From the NCBI GenBank assembly GCA_019118245.1, contig DWZJ01000073.1, forward strand, positions 1-50,229: a DNA stretch of 50,229 bases, in the 5' to 3' direction. This DNA is from Candidatus Oscillibacter excrementigallinarum. Lineage in GTDB: Bacteria > Bacillota > Clostridia > Oscillospirales > Oscillospiraceae. This document shows positions 8,026 to 15,232 of this stretch, one piece after another. Each line of letters starts with the position of its first letter. Position 1 is the first letter of the stretch. The notes beneath the pieces are model-generated. The model ran no database searches, had not been told where the DNA came from, and saw nothing but the letters and a program-made list of their open reading frames with translations. Made by a program: the position numbers and the translations under genes.

Positions 8026-9009
8026 ATGCTGACAGCCTATCTCACGCGCCAGTGGAAGCTGCTGTTGCTGCTGGCCGGGGCGGTGGCGGTGTTCGCCGCC
8101 GTGTTCGCCCTGTACGATCTGCCGGTGGAGGCGGTGGCCTACGCCGGGCTCCTCTGCCTGGTGCTGGGGCTGGTCCTGTTCGCCCTGGGGTACTCCGCCT
8201 TTCTCCGGCGGCACCGGGAACTGGAAAGCCTTCTCCGGAAGGTCCATGAGTCGGTGCTGCCCCTGCCGCCGCCCCGGGGCGCGCTGGAGGCGGACTACCA
8301 GTCCCTGCTGGGTGCGATCTGCGCCGACCGGGTGCGTCTGGCGGCGGAGAACCGGGACCGGCTGCAGGACATGACGGACTACTACACCCTCTGGGCCCAC
8401 CAGATCAAGACCCCCATCGCCGCGGCCCGGCTGCTCTTGCAGGAGGACCCCGGCGCCGTGGGTGCCGAGGTGGAAGTGGAGCTCCTGAAGATCGAGCAGT
8501 ATGTGGACATGGTGCTGGGCTATCTCCGGCTGGACAGCGAGAGCACGGACTACGTGCTCCGGGACACGGACCTGGACGGCCTGCTGCGGCAGGCGGTGCG
8601 GAAGTTCGCCCGGATGTTCATTCTGAAAAAGATCGCCCTGGACTTCCAGGAGACGGGCCGGACGGTGCTGACGGACGAGAAGTGGCTCTCCTTCGTGGTG
8701 GAGCAGGTGTTGTCCAATGCGTTAAAGTACACCCCCGCCGGAGGGCGCATCCGCATCTACGGCGACGGGGAGACGGTGGTGATCGCCGACAACGGCATCG
8801 GCATCCGGCCGGAGGACCTGCCTCGGGTGTTTGAGAAGGGCTTCACCGGCTACAACGGCCGGGAGGACAAGAAGTCCACCGGCATCGGGCTGTACCTGTG
8901 CCGCCGGGTGATGGACCGGCTGAACCACGGCATCTCCATCGTCTCCCGCCCCGGGCAGGGGACCCTGGTGCGGCTGGACCTCTCCCGTGGAAGCCGGGTG
9001 GTGGAATGA
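8026..9009 (+). CDS. Intramembrane-sensing histidine kinase (BceS-like)
   Basis: A 327-residue sensor kinase. Two membrane helices (about 10-30 and 36-57) are joined by only a few residues, so there is no extracytoplasmic sensor domain, as in BceS-type kinases that read the state of their partner ABC permease. The phospho-acceptor is His125 in LWAHQIKTPIA; the ATPase domain shows EQVLSNALKYTP, IADNGIGI and STGIGLYL. The start lies three bases after the regulator's stop. It most likely responds to peptide antibiotics through the transporter encoded downstream. Confidence 0.9.
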   Translation: MLTAYLTRQWKLLLLLAGAVAVFAAVFALYDLPVEAVAYAGLLCLVLGLVLFALGYSAFLRRHRELESLLRKVHESVLPLPPPRGALEADYQSLLGAICADRVRLAAENRDRLQDMTDYYTLWAHQIKTPIAAARLLLQEDPGAVGAEVEVELLKIEQYVDMVLGYLRLDSESTDYVLRDTDLDGLLRQAVRKFARMFILKKIALDFQETGRTVLTDEKWLSFVVEQVLSNALKYTPAGGRIRIYGDGETVVIADNGIGIRPEDLPRVFEKGFTGYNGREDKKSTGIGLYLCRRVMDRLNHGISIVSRPGQGTLVRLDLSRGSRVVE

Positions 9010-9016
9010 CCCCATG

Positions 9017-9030
9017 TGACAAAACTGTAA
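9017..9030 (+). promoter_or_regulatory. BceR-type operator (TGACA-N4-TGTAA)
   Basis: The site fits the published BceR-family consensus TNACA-N4-TGTAA exactly, with AAAC as the spacer. It begins eight bases after the kinase stop codon and about 55 bases upstream of the -10 element of the transporter genes, a distance suited to activation. A further TGTAA half-site stands at 9046-9050, 20 bases on. Confidence 0.7.
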
Positions 9031-9036
9031 GGAATC

Positions 9037-9090
9037 GGGCCGGACTGTAAGCCAAATCCATGGCAGACAGTCCGGCCCTTCGGCTACAAT
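9037..9090 (+). promoter_or_regulatory. Long palindrome overlapping the activated promoter of the ABC transporter genes
   Basis: Arms 9037-9048 and 9067-9078 are perfect 12-bp inverted repeats; inside them 9051-9054 and 9061-9064 pair again, leaving a six-base loop. A -10 TACAAT lies at 9085-9090 with no good -35 (the -35 region falls in the palindrome), as expected for a regulator-dependent promoter. The palindrome could act as an attenuator for read-through from the kinase gene or as a second protein-binding site; it has no T tract, so it is not a classic terminator. Confidence 0.55.
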
Positions 9091-9123
9091 AGAGGCATGA
9101 TCCCGATACAAGGAGGAATCTTG

Positions 9124-9891
9124 ATGCCCTTACTGGAAGTACAGCATGTACAGAAAATCTATACCACCCGCTTCGGCGGCACCCAGGTCCAGGCGCTCTC
9201 CAACGTCAGCTTCTCCGTGGAGGCCGGGGAGTACGTGGCCATCATGGGGGAGTCCGGCTCCGGCAAGACCACCCTGCTGAACATCCTGGCGGCCCTGGAC
9301 CGCCCCACCGCCGGGGAAGTCCTGCTGGCGGGCCAGCCCCTCTCCGCCATCCGGGAGCGGGATCTGGCTGCCTTCCGCCGGTCCCACCTGGGGTTCGTGT
9401 TCCAGGACTTCAACCTGCTGGACACCTTCTCCCTCCAGGACAACATCTACCTGCCCCTGGTGCTGGCGGGGACGGACTACCAGGCCATGCGGAAAAAGCT
9501 CCGCCCCATCGCGGACCAGCTGGGCATCTCGGACATCCTGACCAAGTACCCCTACGAGGTTTCCGGCGGCCAGAAGCAGCGGGCGGCGGTGGCCCGGGCC
9601 CTCATCACGGACCCCCAGCTGATCCTGGCGGATGAGCCCACCGGCGCCCTGGACTCCCGGTCCTCCGACGCCCTGCTGGAGCTGTTCGGGGCGCTGAACG
9701 CTGCCGGGCAGACCATTCTGATGGTCACCCACTCGGTAAAGGCGGCCAGCCACGCCGGGCGGGTGCTGTTCCTGCGGGACGGGCAGGTGTACCACCAGCT
9801 CTACCGGGGCGGCGAGAGCCAGGAGGCCCAGTTCCGCCGGATCTCCGATACGCTGACGGTCCTGGCGGGAGGCGGTGAGCCCCATGCGTAA
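9124..9891 (+). CDS. ABC transporter ATP-binding protein (BceA-like)
   Basis: A 255-residue nucleotide-binding subunit: Walker A GESGSGKTT, Q-loop in FVFQDFNLLD, signature VSGGQKQR, Walker B LILADEPTGALD and the H-loop in MVTHS. This is the MacB/LolD-like subgroup that pairs with FtsX-type permeases for resistance to peptide antibiotics. The start at 9124 is supported by AGGAGG at 9111-9116; a longer frame from 9097 would start inside the promoter's downstream region. It overlaps the permease start by eight bases. Confidence 0.9.
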   Translation: MPLLEVQHVQKIYTTRFGGTQVQALSNVSFSVEAGEYVAIMGESGSGKTTLLNILAALDRPTAGEVLLAGQPLSAIRERDLAAFRRSHLGFVFQDFNLLDTFSLQDNIYLPLVLAGTDYQAMRKKLRPIADQLGISDILTKYPYEVSGGQKQRAAVARALITDPQLILADEPTGALDSRSSDALLELFGALNAAGQTILMVTHSVKAASHAGRVLFLRDGQVYHQLYRGGESQEAQFRRISDTLTVLAGGGEPHA

Positions 9892-11857
9892 GTCCGGCTT
9901 CTTCCCCCGCCTGGCCCTGGTGAACCTGGTGCGCAACGGCCGGTTCTACGGGCCCTATCTCCTCTCCTGCGGCATGACCGCCGCCATGTACTACATTCTC
10001 TCCTACCTGACCCGCAGCGACATCGTGGCCTCCGTCCGGGGGGCCGGATACCTCCAGAGCCTGATGTACATCGGCACCCTGGTGGTGGCGCTGTTCGCCG
10101 TTGTCCTGCTGCTGTACGCCAACAGCTTTGTGATGAAGCGCCGCCGGCGGGAGCTGGGGCTCTACAACATCCTGGGGCTGGAGAAGCGCCACATCGCCCA
10201 TCTGATGGTGTGGGAGACAGTCTACTGCGCCGCCGCGGCCATTCTGGGGGGCCTGGCGGCGGGGGTGCTGCTGAGCAAGCTGGTGCTGCTCCTGCTGCTG
10301 CAGGTCTCCCACTTGCCGGTCCAGTACGGGTTTGAGATCAGCCTGCCCGGCATGGCCAACACCGCTGCCCTCTTCGGCATCCTCTTCCTGCTGACGCTGG
10401 TATGGAATCTGGTGGGGCTGCTGCGGTCCCGGCCCGTGGAGCTGCTCCACAGCGCCAGCGCCGGGGAGCGGGAGCCAAAGACCCGCCGGCTGCTGGTGGT
10501 GCTGGGCACCGTCACTCTGGGAGCCGGCTATGCCACCGCCCTGACGGTGGCGGACCCCTTTACCGCTCTGGCCTATTTCTTTCTGGCGGTGGCGCTGGTG
10601 ATGATCGGCACCTACTGTCTGTTCACCGCCGGGTCCATCGCCCTTTTGAAGCACCTGCGGAACGACCCCCGGTACTACTACCAGCCCAGGCACTTCACCG
10701 CCGTGGCGGGACTGCTGTACCGGATGAAGCAGAACGCCGTGGGATTGGCCAACATCTGCATCCTCTCCACCATGGTGCTGGTGACGGTGTCCACCACCGT
10801 CAGCCTGTACGCGGGACTGGAGGATTCCCTGGACCGGATGTTCCCCTATGACGTGGACGTGGTCCAGTCCCTGGACGGTGTCCCGCCGGATGACGCGGAG
10901 TCCGCGACGGCGGACACCCTGGAGCGGGTCCAGACCGCTGCGGCGGAGGCGGGCCGGAAGGTGGAGCTGCTCCAGTGGTCCACCCTGCTGGACACGGTGG
11001 GCTGGTACACCGGCAACACCTTTACGCTTTTGACACAGGATGGAGTGAGCACTCAGATCCGGGTGCTCACCGCCGACGATTACGGCCGCCTCACCGGCCA
11101 CACGGTGGACCTGGCACCGGATGAGGTGCTGATCCAGGCGGAGAACCTCGCCCTGCCGGAGACCTTCTATGTGGAGGACCTCCCTTTTCACGTGGCCGGG
11201 ACCATCACGGACTTTCCCCGGTACAATGACACCGTCTTCATTTCCGGCCAGACAGCCCAGCTGTCTCTGGTGGTGGCGAATGAGACGGTGGCGTCCGCCA
11301 TCAATGTCCGGGATACCAGCGACAAACGGGAATTCCATGTTCAGATGGACCTGGACGGCACGGAGGCGGAAAAGCAGGCCTTTGTGGACCCTCTGCTGGC
11401 GGCGGACGTGAACGGCGTCTACTCCGTCATCAGCCGCCAGGACAATGCCCTGGACCTGTACACCATGTACGGCGGCTTCCTGTTCCTGGGAGTGTTCCTG
11501 GGACTGTTGTTCCTGCTGTCCACGGTGCTCATCATCTACTACAAGCAGATCTCCGAGGGGTATGAGGACCAGCGCCGGTACCAGATCATGCAGCAGGTGG
11601 GCATGAGCCCCCGGGAGGTCCGCTCCTCCATCCGCAGCCAAGTGCTGCTGGTGTTCTTCCTGCCCCTGGTGACGGCGGGCATCCACGTGGCGGCGGCCTT
11701 CCCCATGCTGTGCAAGCTGCTGGAGCTGTTCAACCTGTTTGACGTCCGGCTCTTCGCCCTCTGCGCTGCCGGGACGCTGCTGGTGTTCTGCGCCATCTAC
11801 GCCCTGGTCTACGGCCTCACCACCCGCACCTACAGCCGCATCGTTGGAGGGCAGTGA
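9884..11857 (+). CDS. FtsX-family ABC permease (BceB-like)
   Basis: A 657-residue permease with about ten membrane helices and one large extracytoplasmic domain of roughly 215 residues (near 305-520) between the seventh and eighth helices, the layout of BceB/VraG-type antibiotic-peptide detoxifying transporters. Early residues ALVNLVRNGRFYGPY and the RRRRELGLYNILGL coupling stretch are typical. It would serve both as peptide-removing pump and as sensor partner for the kinase at 8026. ATG 9884 was preferred over GTG 9875 because the GGGAGG at 9867-9872 is too close to the GTG. Confidence 0.9.
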   Translation: MRKSGFFPRLALVNLVRNGRFYGPYLLSCGMTAAMYYILSYLTRSDIVASVRGAGYLQSLMYIGTLVVALFAVVLLLYANSFVMKRRRRELGLYNILGLEKRHIAHLMVWETVYCAAAAILGGLAAGVLLSKLVLLLLLQVSHLPVQYGFEISLPGMANTAALFGILFLLTLVWNLVGLLRSRPVELLHSASAGEREPKTRRLLVVLGTVTLGAGYATALTVADPFTALAYFFLAVALVMIGTYCLFTAGSIALLKHLRNDPRYYYQPRHFTAVAGLLYRMKQNAVGLANICILSTMVLVTVSTTVSLYAGLEDSLDRMFPYDVDVVQSLDGVPPDDAESATADTLERVQTAAAEAGRKVELLQWSTLLDTVGWYTGNTFTLLTQDGVSTQIRVLTADDYGRLTGHTVDLAPDEVLIQAENLALPETFYVEDLPFHVAGTITDFPRYNDTVFISGQTAQLSLVVANETVASAINVRDTSDKREFHVQMDLDGTEAEKQAFVDPLLAADVNGVYSVISRQDNALDLYTMYGGFLFLGVFLGLLFLLSTVLIIYYKQISEGYEDQRRYQIMQQVGMSPREVRSSIRSQVLLVFFLPLVTAGIHVAAAFPMLCKLLELFNLFDVRLFALCAAGTLLVFCAIYALVYGLTTRTYSRIVGGQ

Positions 11858-11859
11858 TC

Positions 11860-11964
11860 AAAAGAGTGGAGAGTTGAGAGTGAAGAGTGGAGATGTCCCC
11901 CGTCAGCGGGAATCCTTCCGCAAGGGACACTCTCCACTCTCCACTTTTCACTCTCCACTCTTTT
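11860..11964. repeat. Long palindromic intergenic repeat (GAGTGGAGAGT family)
   Basis: Terminal 14-bp perfect inverted arms (11860-11873 and 11951-11964) enclose further imperfectly inverted GAGTGAAGAGTGGAGA copies, so the whole 105 bases can fold into one long hairpin. It fills the gap between two convergent genes and touches the stop codon of the minus-strand permease. A closely related stretch occurs at 18921-18955, so it is a dispersed family. It may also act as a bidirectional terminator. Confidence 0.8.
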
Positions 11965-12730
11965 ACTTCGCGGGCCGGATCATGGCCCGGCGCAGCAGCA
12001 GCCACGTGACGGCGAAGAACGCCGCGCCCATGGCCAGCAGCACCGCCGCCGCGTTCCAGGGAGAGGCGGCCAGGAACCGCCCAAAGGCCGCCAGCGCCTC
12101 CACCGCCGCGTGTCCGGCGGAGGTGGTGTCCAGCCAGGTCAGCAGCGGCGCGCTGCCGAAGATCAGCACCAGCGGCACGGCCACGGAGACCAGAATGGTC
12201 CAAAACTTGCTCAGCCGCCAGTACAGGGCGGAGCAGAGCTGCCCCAGGGCCGCCAGCATCCAGCCCACCACCGTGGAGAGGACCGCTCCCCGGGCCAGCG
12301 CCCCCACACCGTTTCCGGCGGGCGCCGGCTCGTAGATCAGCTGGTACAGGTCTGTGATCAGCAGGTGGCTCCCGCTGCCCAGAACCGCCCGATAGATGCC
12401 CATGATCACGGACACGCCCACAGCCACCAGCAGTGCCGCCACCGCCAGGGCCGCCATGTCCGCCAGGAAGGCGGACCGGCGGGAGACGCCGTTCTGGTTC
12501 AGCACCCGCTGGTTCTCCCGCAGACCCACCATGCCCAGAACCAGCCCGAACATCCCCACCGCCATGGAATAGCCGTTGAAGCTGCTTTCAGCGGCTGTCT
12601 CTCCGGCCAGGAAATAGGCCAGCGCCATCATGGCCGCCGGGATCAGCGCCATGGCCAGCCACAGCACCGCCACCGCCCGGAAATAGTTCTGCATCTCATA
12701 CCGGAAGGCCCGGCCGAATCGTGTGTTCAT
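11963..12730 (-). CDS. ABC-2 type permease of a YtrABC-like exporter
   Basis: A 255-residue integral membrane protein with about six helices (for example residues 19-40, 52-68, 85-108, 140-160, 177-195, 225-245). No catalytic motif is expected. Its start ATG overlaps the stop of the ABC ATPase gene by four bases and it has GGAGG upstream, so both are made together as an exporter. The GntR regulator at the head of the operon makes a YtrABC-like system, which in Bacillus responds to cell-wall-active antibiotics; the substrate here is not known. Confidence 0.8.
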   Translation of the reverse strand: MNTRFGRAFRYEMQNYFRAVAVLWLAMALIPAAMMALAYFLAGETAAESSFNGYSMAVGMFGLVLGMVGLRENQRVLNQNGVSRRSAFLADMAALAVAALLVAVGVSVIMGIYRAVLGSGSHLLITDLYQLIYEPAPAGNGVGALARGAVLSTVVGWMLAALGQLCSALYWRLSKFWTILVSVAVPLVLIFGSAPLLTWLDTTSAGHAAVEALAAFGRFLAASPWNAAAVLLAMGAAFFAVTWLLLRRAMIRPAK

Positions 12731-13581
12731 CTCTGATCCTCCTCTTCCATCAGGCTGATAAAGTACTCCTGGAGCCCCACGCGCCGCCGCTCCAGCCCGG
12801 CGGGCAGGTCCTCCGTTCCCCCGCCCCGGACGCAGACGGTCTTGAGCCCGCCCAGCACGGAGGATGTAAACACGTCCCGCCCGGCGGCCCAGCCGTCCAC
12901 CAGTCCTGCGGGGCCGGATACCGCCCAGCAGGCGGCGGTCAGCGCCTCCGTGGGCGCGTCCTGAAGGATATGTCCCCTGCGGATGATGACCGTGTGCTCG
13001 ATGAGGTCCGCCACCTCCGCGATCAGATGGGTGGAGATCACCATGGTGCAGGGGCTCTCCGCGTACTTCTGCACCAGCAGCTTGTAGAACAGGTCCCGGT
13101 GCTGGGCGTCCAGGCCCAGGACGGGCTCGTCGAACAGCACGTAGGGGGTGTTGACGCTGAGGCCCAGGACAATACGGAAGATGGAGCCATAGCCGGTGGA
13201 GAGGCCGTTGATCTTCTTGTTCAGCGGCAGCTCGAACTGCCTGGCCAGCTCCTCGGCGTAGGCCCGGTCGAAGTCCGGATAGAACAGGGCCGCCGTGTCC
13301 AGGGCCCGTTTCACCTTCATGTCGTCGGGGTACAGGTTCTTCTCCCCCACCAGAAACATTCTGCCCAGGGCGGCATCGCTGCCGGCGGGGGCGCCGTCCA
13401 CGGTGACGGTGCCGCTGTCCGGGCACAGCCGCCCGGTGAGGATGTTCAGCAGCGTGGACTTGCCGGCGCCGTTGTTGCCCAGCAGCCCGTAGATCTTCCC
13501 CTCCTCAAAGGTCAGCGACACATCCTCCAGGGCCCGGGTATCCCCGAAGGTCTTGGTGACGTGTTGAAACTCAATGGCCAT
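12727..13581 (-). CDS. ABC transporter ATP-binding protein (YtrB-like)
   Basis: A 284-residue ATPase: Walker A GNNGAGKST, Q-loop region VGEKNLYPDD, a signature that reads LSTGYGS rather than LSGGQ, Walker B VLFDEPVLGLDA, H-loop STHL. The altered signature is common in YtrB-type ATPases that pair with GntR regulators. About 70 residues beyond the ATPase core have no recognised domain. The start overlaps the end of the GntR gene by eleven bases, so regulator, ATPase and permease form one operon. Confidence 0.88.
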   Translation of the reverse strand: MAIEFQHVTKTFGDTRALEDVSLTFEEGKIYGLLGNNGAGKSTLLNILTGRLCPDSGTVTVDGAPAGSDAALGRMFLVGEKNLYPDDMKVKRALDTAALFYPDFDRAYAEELARQFELPLNKKINGLSTGYGSIFRIVLGLSVNTPYVLFDEPVLGLDAQHRDLFYKLLVQKYAESPCTMVISTHLIAEVADLIEHTVIIRRGHILQDAPTEALTAACWAVSGPAGLVDGWAAGRDVFTSSVLGGLKTVCVRGGGTEDLPAGLERRRVGLQEYFISLMEEEDQR

Positions 13582-13942
13582 CTTCTTCCATTCCCCTTTC
13601 CAGAAGTGTCCGCAGCTCCTGGTCCGTCAGCCCCAGATTCCGGGCCTCCCGCACCATCCGCTGGACGTAGTCCTGATAAAACCGCTCCCGCCGGCTCTGG
13701 CGGAGCTTCTCCCGGGCGCCGGAGGCCACAAACATCCCCACGCCCCGCTTCTTGTACAGCAGCCCCGCGTCCACCAGCAGGTTGATGCCCTTCAAAGCGG
13801 TGGCGGGGTTGATCCGGTACTGGACCGAATACTCCGTGATGGATGGCACCTGGCTCTCCTCCGGGTAGGCCCCGGAGAGGATCGCCTCCTCCAGCTGTTC
13901 CGCGATCTGCTGGAAGATGGGCCGGTCTTCCGTCAACGTCAA
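13571..13942 (-). CDS. GntR-family regulator (YtrA subfamily)
   Basis: A 123-residue regulator with a winged-helix domain (residues 7-75: FQQIAEQLEEAILSG, then PSITEYSVQYRINPATALKGINLL) and a short helical tail, as in YtrA regulators that carry no ligand-binding domain. The normal role is repression of the ABC genes in the same operon until cell-wall stress. An imperfect palindrome lies directly downstream of its promoter and is the likely autoregulatory operator. Confidence 0.9.
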   Translation of the reverse strand: MTLTEDRPIFQQIAEQLEEAILSGAYPEESQVPSITEYSVQYRINPATALKGINLLVDAGLLYKKRGVGMFVASGAREKLRQSRRERFYQDYVQRMVREARNLGLTDQELRTLLERGMEEDGH

Positions 13943-13975
13943 GGCGGTTCCCCCTTTCCTGCCGGTTTGTTATCT

Positions 13976-14036
13976 GGTTAATTAGTCTAGTAACTAACCG
14001 TGTGGCTAATATAGCATGGGGTGCGCCGCTTGTCAA
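13976..14036 (-). promoter_or_regulatory. Consensus promoter plus palindromic operator of the GntR operon
   Basis: On the minus strand TTGACA (14036-14031) and TATATT (14013-14008) are spaced by 17 bases. Just downstream, an imperfect inverted repeat (arms 13976-13986 and 13989-13999, 9 of 11 matches, core GGTTA...TAACC) covers the expected transcript start. A strong promoter blocked by a repressor at +1 fits YtrA-type control. Confidence 0.75.
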
Positions 14037-14077
14037 TAGGGAACATAGGATTTTTTGTGAGGCCGGCTTTCGGGCAG

Positions 14078-14125
14078 AAAACCGCCCGTGGGAAACAGCT
14101 TCCCCACGGGCGGTCTCTTTCTTTT
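14078..14125. terminator. Bidirectional-looking terminator after the CAT-like gene
   Basis: A perfect 12-bp stem (14081-14092 and 14103-14114) with a ten-base loop follows the CAT-like stop codon. On the minus strand it is followed by TTTTCT; on the plus strand a pyrimidine-rich T run follows. Confidence 0.8.
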
Positions 14126-14764
14126 TTAATCCGAAAACAGTCCGGCGGCGGTCTCCTCCAGTTCCCGGAAAAAGCCGCTGATGTGGCTGCCGTCGTTGAC
14201 GGCGTGGGCGAATTCCCCGCCCACCGGCAGCATCATCCGGTCCCCCGCCGGATGGACCTGCCCCAGCAGCACAAAGGGCGTGAAGTCCGGCTTCGGGTCC
14301 CCGCCGAAGCTGAAGGCGGAAAAAGCCAGTCCCGGCACGGCGGAGATGCCGCAGAGGTTGGGCGGCAGAGTCTCGTCGCAGAGCAGGCGGCCGCAGGTCT
14401 CCGCCCGGGCGTAGTCTGCCTGAAAGGCGGCAAGAAAGGTCTGGTAATCCTCTGTAAAGGGTGTGACCTTCATGGCGAACAGGTCCGGGGCATCCCGCCG
14501 GGGCACGGTGTAATAGGGGTGCAGCACATCCCAGATCCCGATCCGGCCCGCCTCATCCCGGCCATAGCGGAAGTGGGTGTGCCGGTTCAGCACGGCGGCC
14601 ACGCACCAGATCAGCGCCGGATACAGCCGTTCGCCACGGATCTTGACCCGCTTGTGCAGGGCCGTGATGTCCACCTCCGCCGTCAGATAGATGGCGGTCT
14701 GGCGAAATGCCTCCAGATACTCCCGCCGCTCCCAGGTGCTCTCATCAATGGGGGTAAAGGCCAT
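14126..14764 (-). CDS. Chloramphenicol acetyltransferase-like protein (CatA family)
   Basis: A 212-residue protein of usual CatA length. Near the C-terminus the FAHAVNDGSHISGFF stretch holds His187 and Asp191, matching the catalytic HHAxxDG region of type A chloramphenicol acetyltransferases, although the first of the paired histidines is Ala. Many clostridial relatives are annotated as CatA but differ in the drug pocket, so chloramphenicol resistance is plausible yet not assured; other acyl acceptors are possible. GGGAGG lies six bases before the ATG. It stands alone, divergent from the methionine operon. Confidence 0.8.
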   Translation of the reverse strand: MAFTPIDESTWERREYLEAFRQTAIYLTAEVDITALHKRVKIRGERLYPALIWCVAAVLNRHTHFRYGRDEAGRIGIWDVLHPYYTVPRRDAPDLFAMKVTPFTEDYQTFLAAFQADYARAETCGRLLCDETLPPNLCGISAVPGLAFSAFSFGGDPKPDFTPFVLLGQVHPAGDRMMLPVGGEFAHAVNDGSHISGFFRELEETAAGLFSD

Positions 14765-14807
14765 GGCGTTCCTCCCTCTCCGGTGTCCTGTACCGGCTGT
14801 TTGGGCC

Positions 14808-14836
14808 ATCGTACCACACGCCGGAGCAAAAGTCCA
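14808..14836 (-). promoter_or_regulatory. Candidate promoter of the CAT-like gene
   Basis: On the minus strand TGGACT (14836-14831) and TACGAT (14813-14808) are separated by 17 bases, about 45 bases upstream of the start codon. Confidence 0.5.
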
Positions 14837-14872
14837 CCGCCGCCGCGACCCACATCGTGACAAAATCCGCAG

Positions 14873-14902
14873 TTGACAAAACCGCCGCCGGCTGTCTATA
14901 AT
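14873..14902 (+). promoter_or_regulatory. Consensus promoter of the T-box / methionine operon
   Basis: TTGACA (14873-14878) and TATAAT (14897-14902) with an 18-base spacer stand immediately before the T-box leader. Confidence 0.85.
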
Positions 14903-14908
14903 ACTTTT

Positions 14909-15188
14909 CAAAGCGATGATGGAGAGGGATGGAGACTTGCGCCCTCAGAGAGCCGGCGGGCGGTGGAAGCCGGCGGCAAGGGTCTCCAGGTCCTATGGCT
15001 CCTGAGCCGAGGGTTCGAGGGCGGCGCGCCGCCGGTAGGGCCTCTCCGAGGACTGCCGCGTCAGGGCAGAGGGGTTGCTGGACCCCAAAAGGGGCGTCGG
15101 ACCGTGAGGACGGCGCAATTTGAGTGGTACCGCGGAAGCCTGGCGGCTTTCGTCTCAAAGTCTTTCTTTGGGACGAAAGCCGTTTTTT
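14909..15188 (+). promoter_or_regulatory. T-box riboswitch leader, probably tRNA-Met-responsive
   Basis: The leader shows the conserved T-box order: GATGGAGAG near the 5' end (14918-14926), the stem I distal AGAGAG...GGTGGAAGCC block (14947-14970), and the T-box core GAGTGGTACCGCGG at 15122-15135, followed by a 17-bp terminator stem (15144-15160 with 15166-15182) and six T residues. An AUG in the lower stem I internal loop (14995-14997, followed by a purine) is the best specifier candidate, and UGGU in the antiterminator fits the discriminator A of tRNA-Met. Uncharged tRNA-Met would then allow read-through into the methionine genes. The T-box itself is certain by motif; the specifier is inferred. 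Confidence 0.9.
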
Positions 15189-15232
15189 CGTCTCCAAAGG
15201 CATCTTCATCTCATCGAAAGGAGCAACACACC

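Noticed and set aside
5803..8400. An 865-codon minus-strand frame opposite the MoxR, regulator and kinase genes
   Set aside because: It is the antisense shadow of three well-recognised genes in GC-rich DNA; the translation is low-complexity (His, Gln, Gly, Val) with no family resemblance.
9725..11686. A 653-codon minus-strand frame opposite the BceB-like permease
   Set aside because: Gln/His-rich antisense artefact with no ribosome site.
11963..13426. A 487-codon minus-strand frame spanning ABC permease and ATPase
   Set aside because: Only its last 255 codons are the real permease; the earlier part is an out-of-frame reading of the ATPase gene.
14995..14997. Firm assignment of the T-box specifier
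   Set aside because: The AUG fits context and downstream genes, but stem I was paired by eye, so it is reported as a candidate only.
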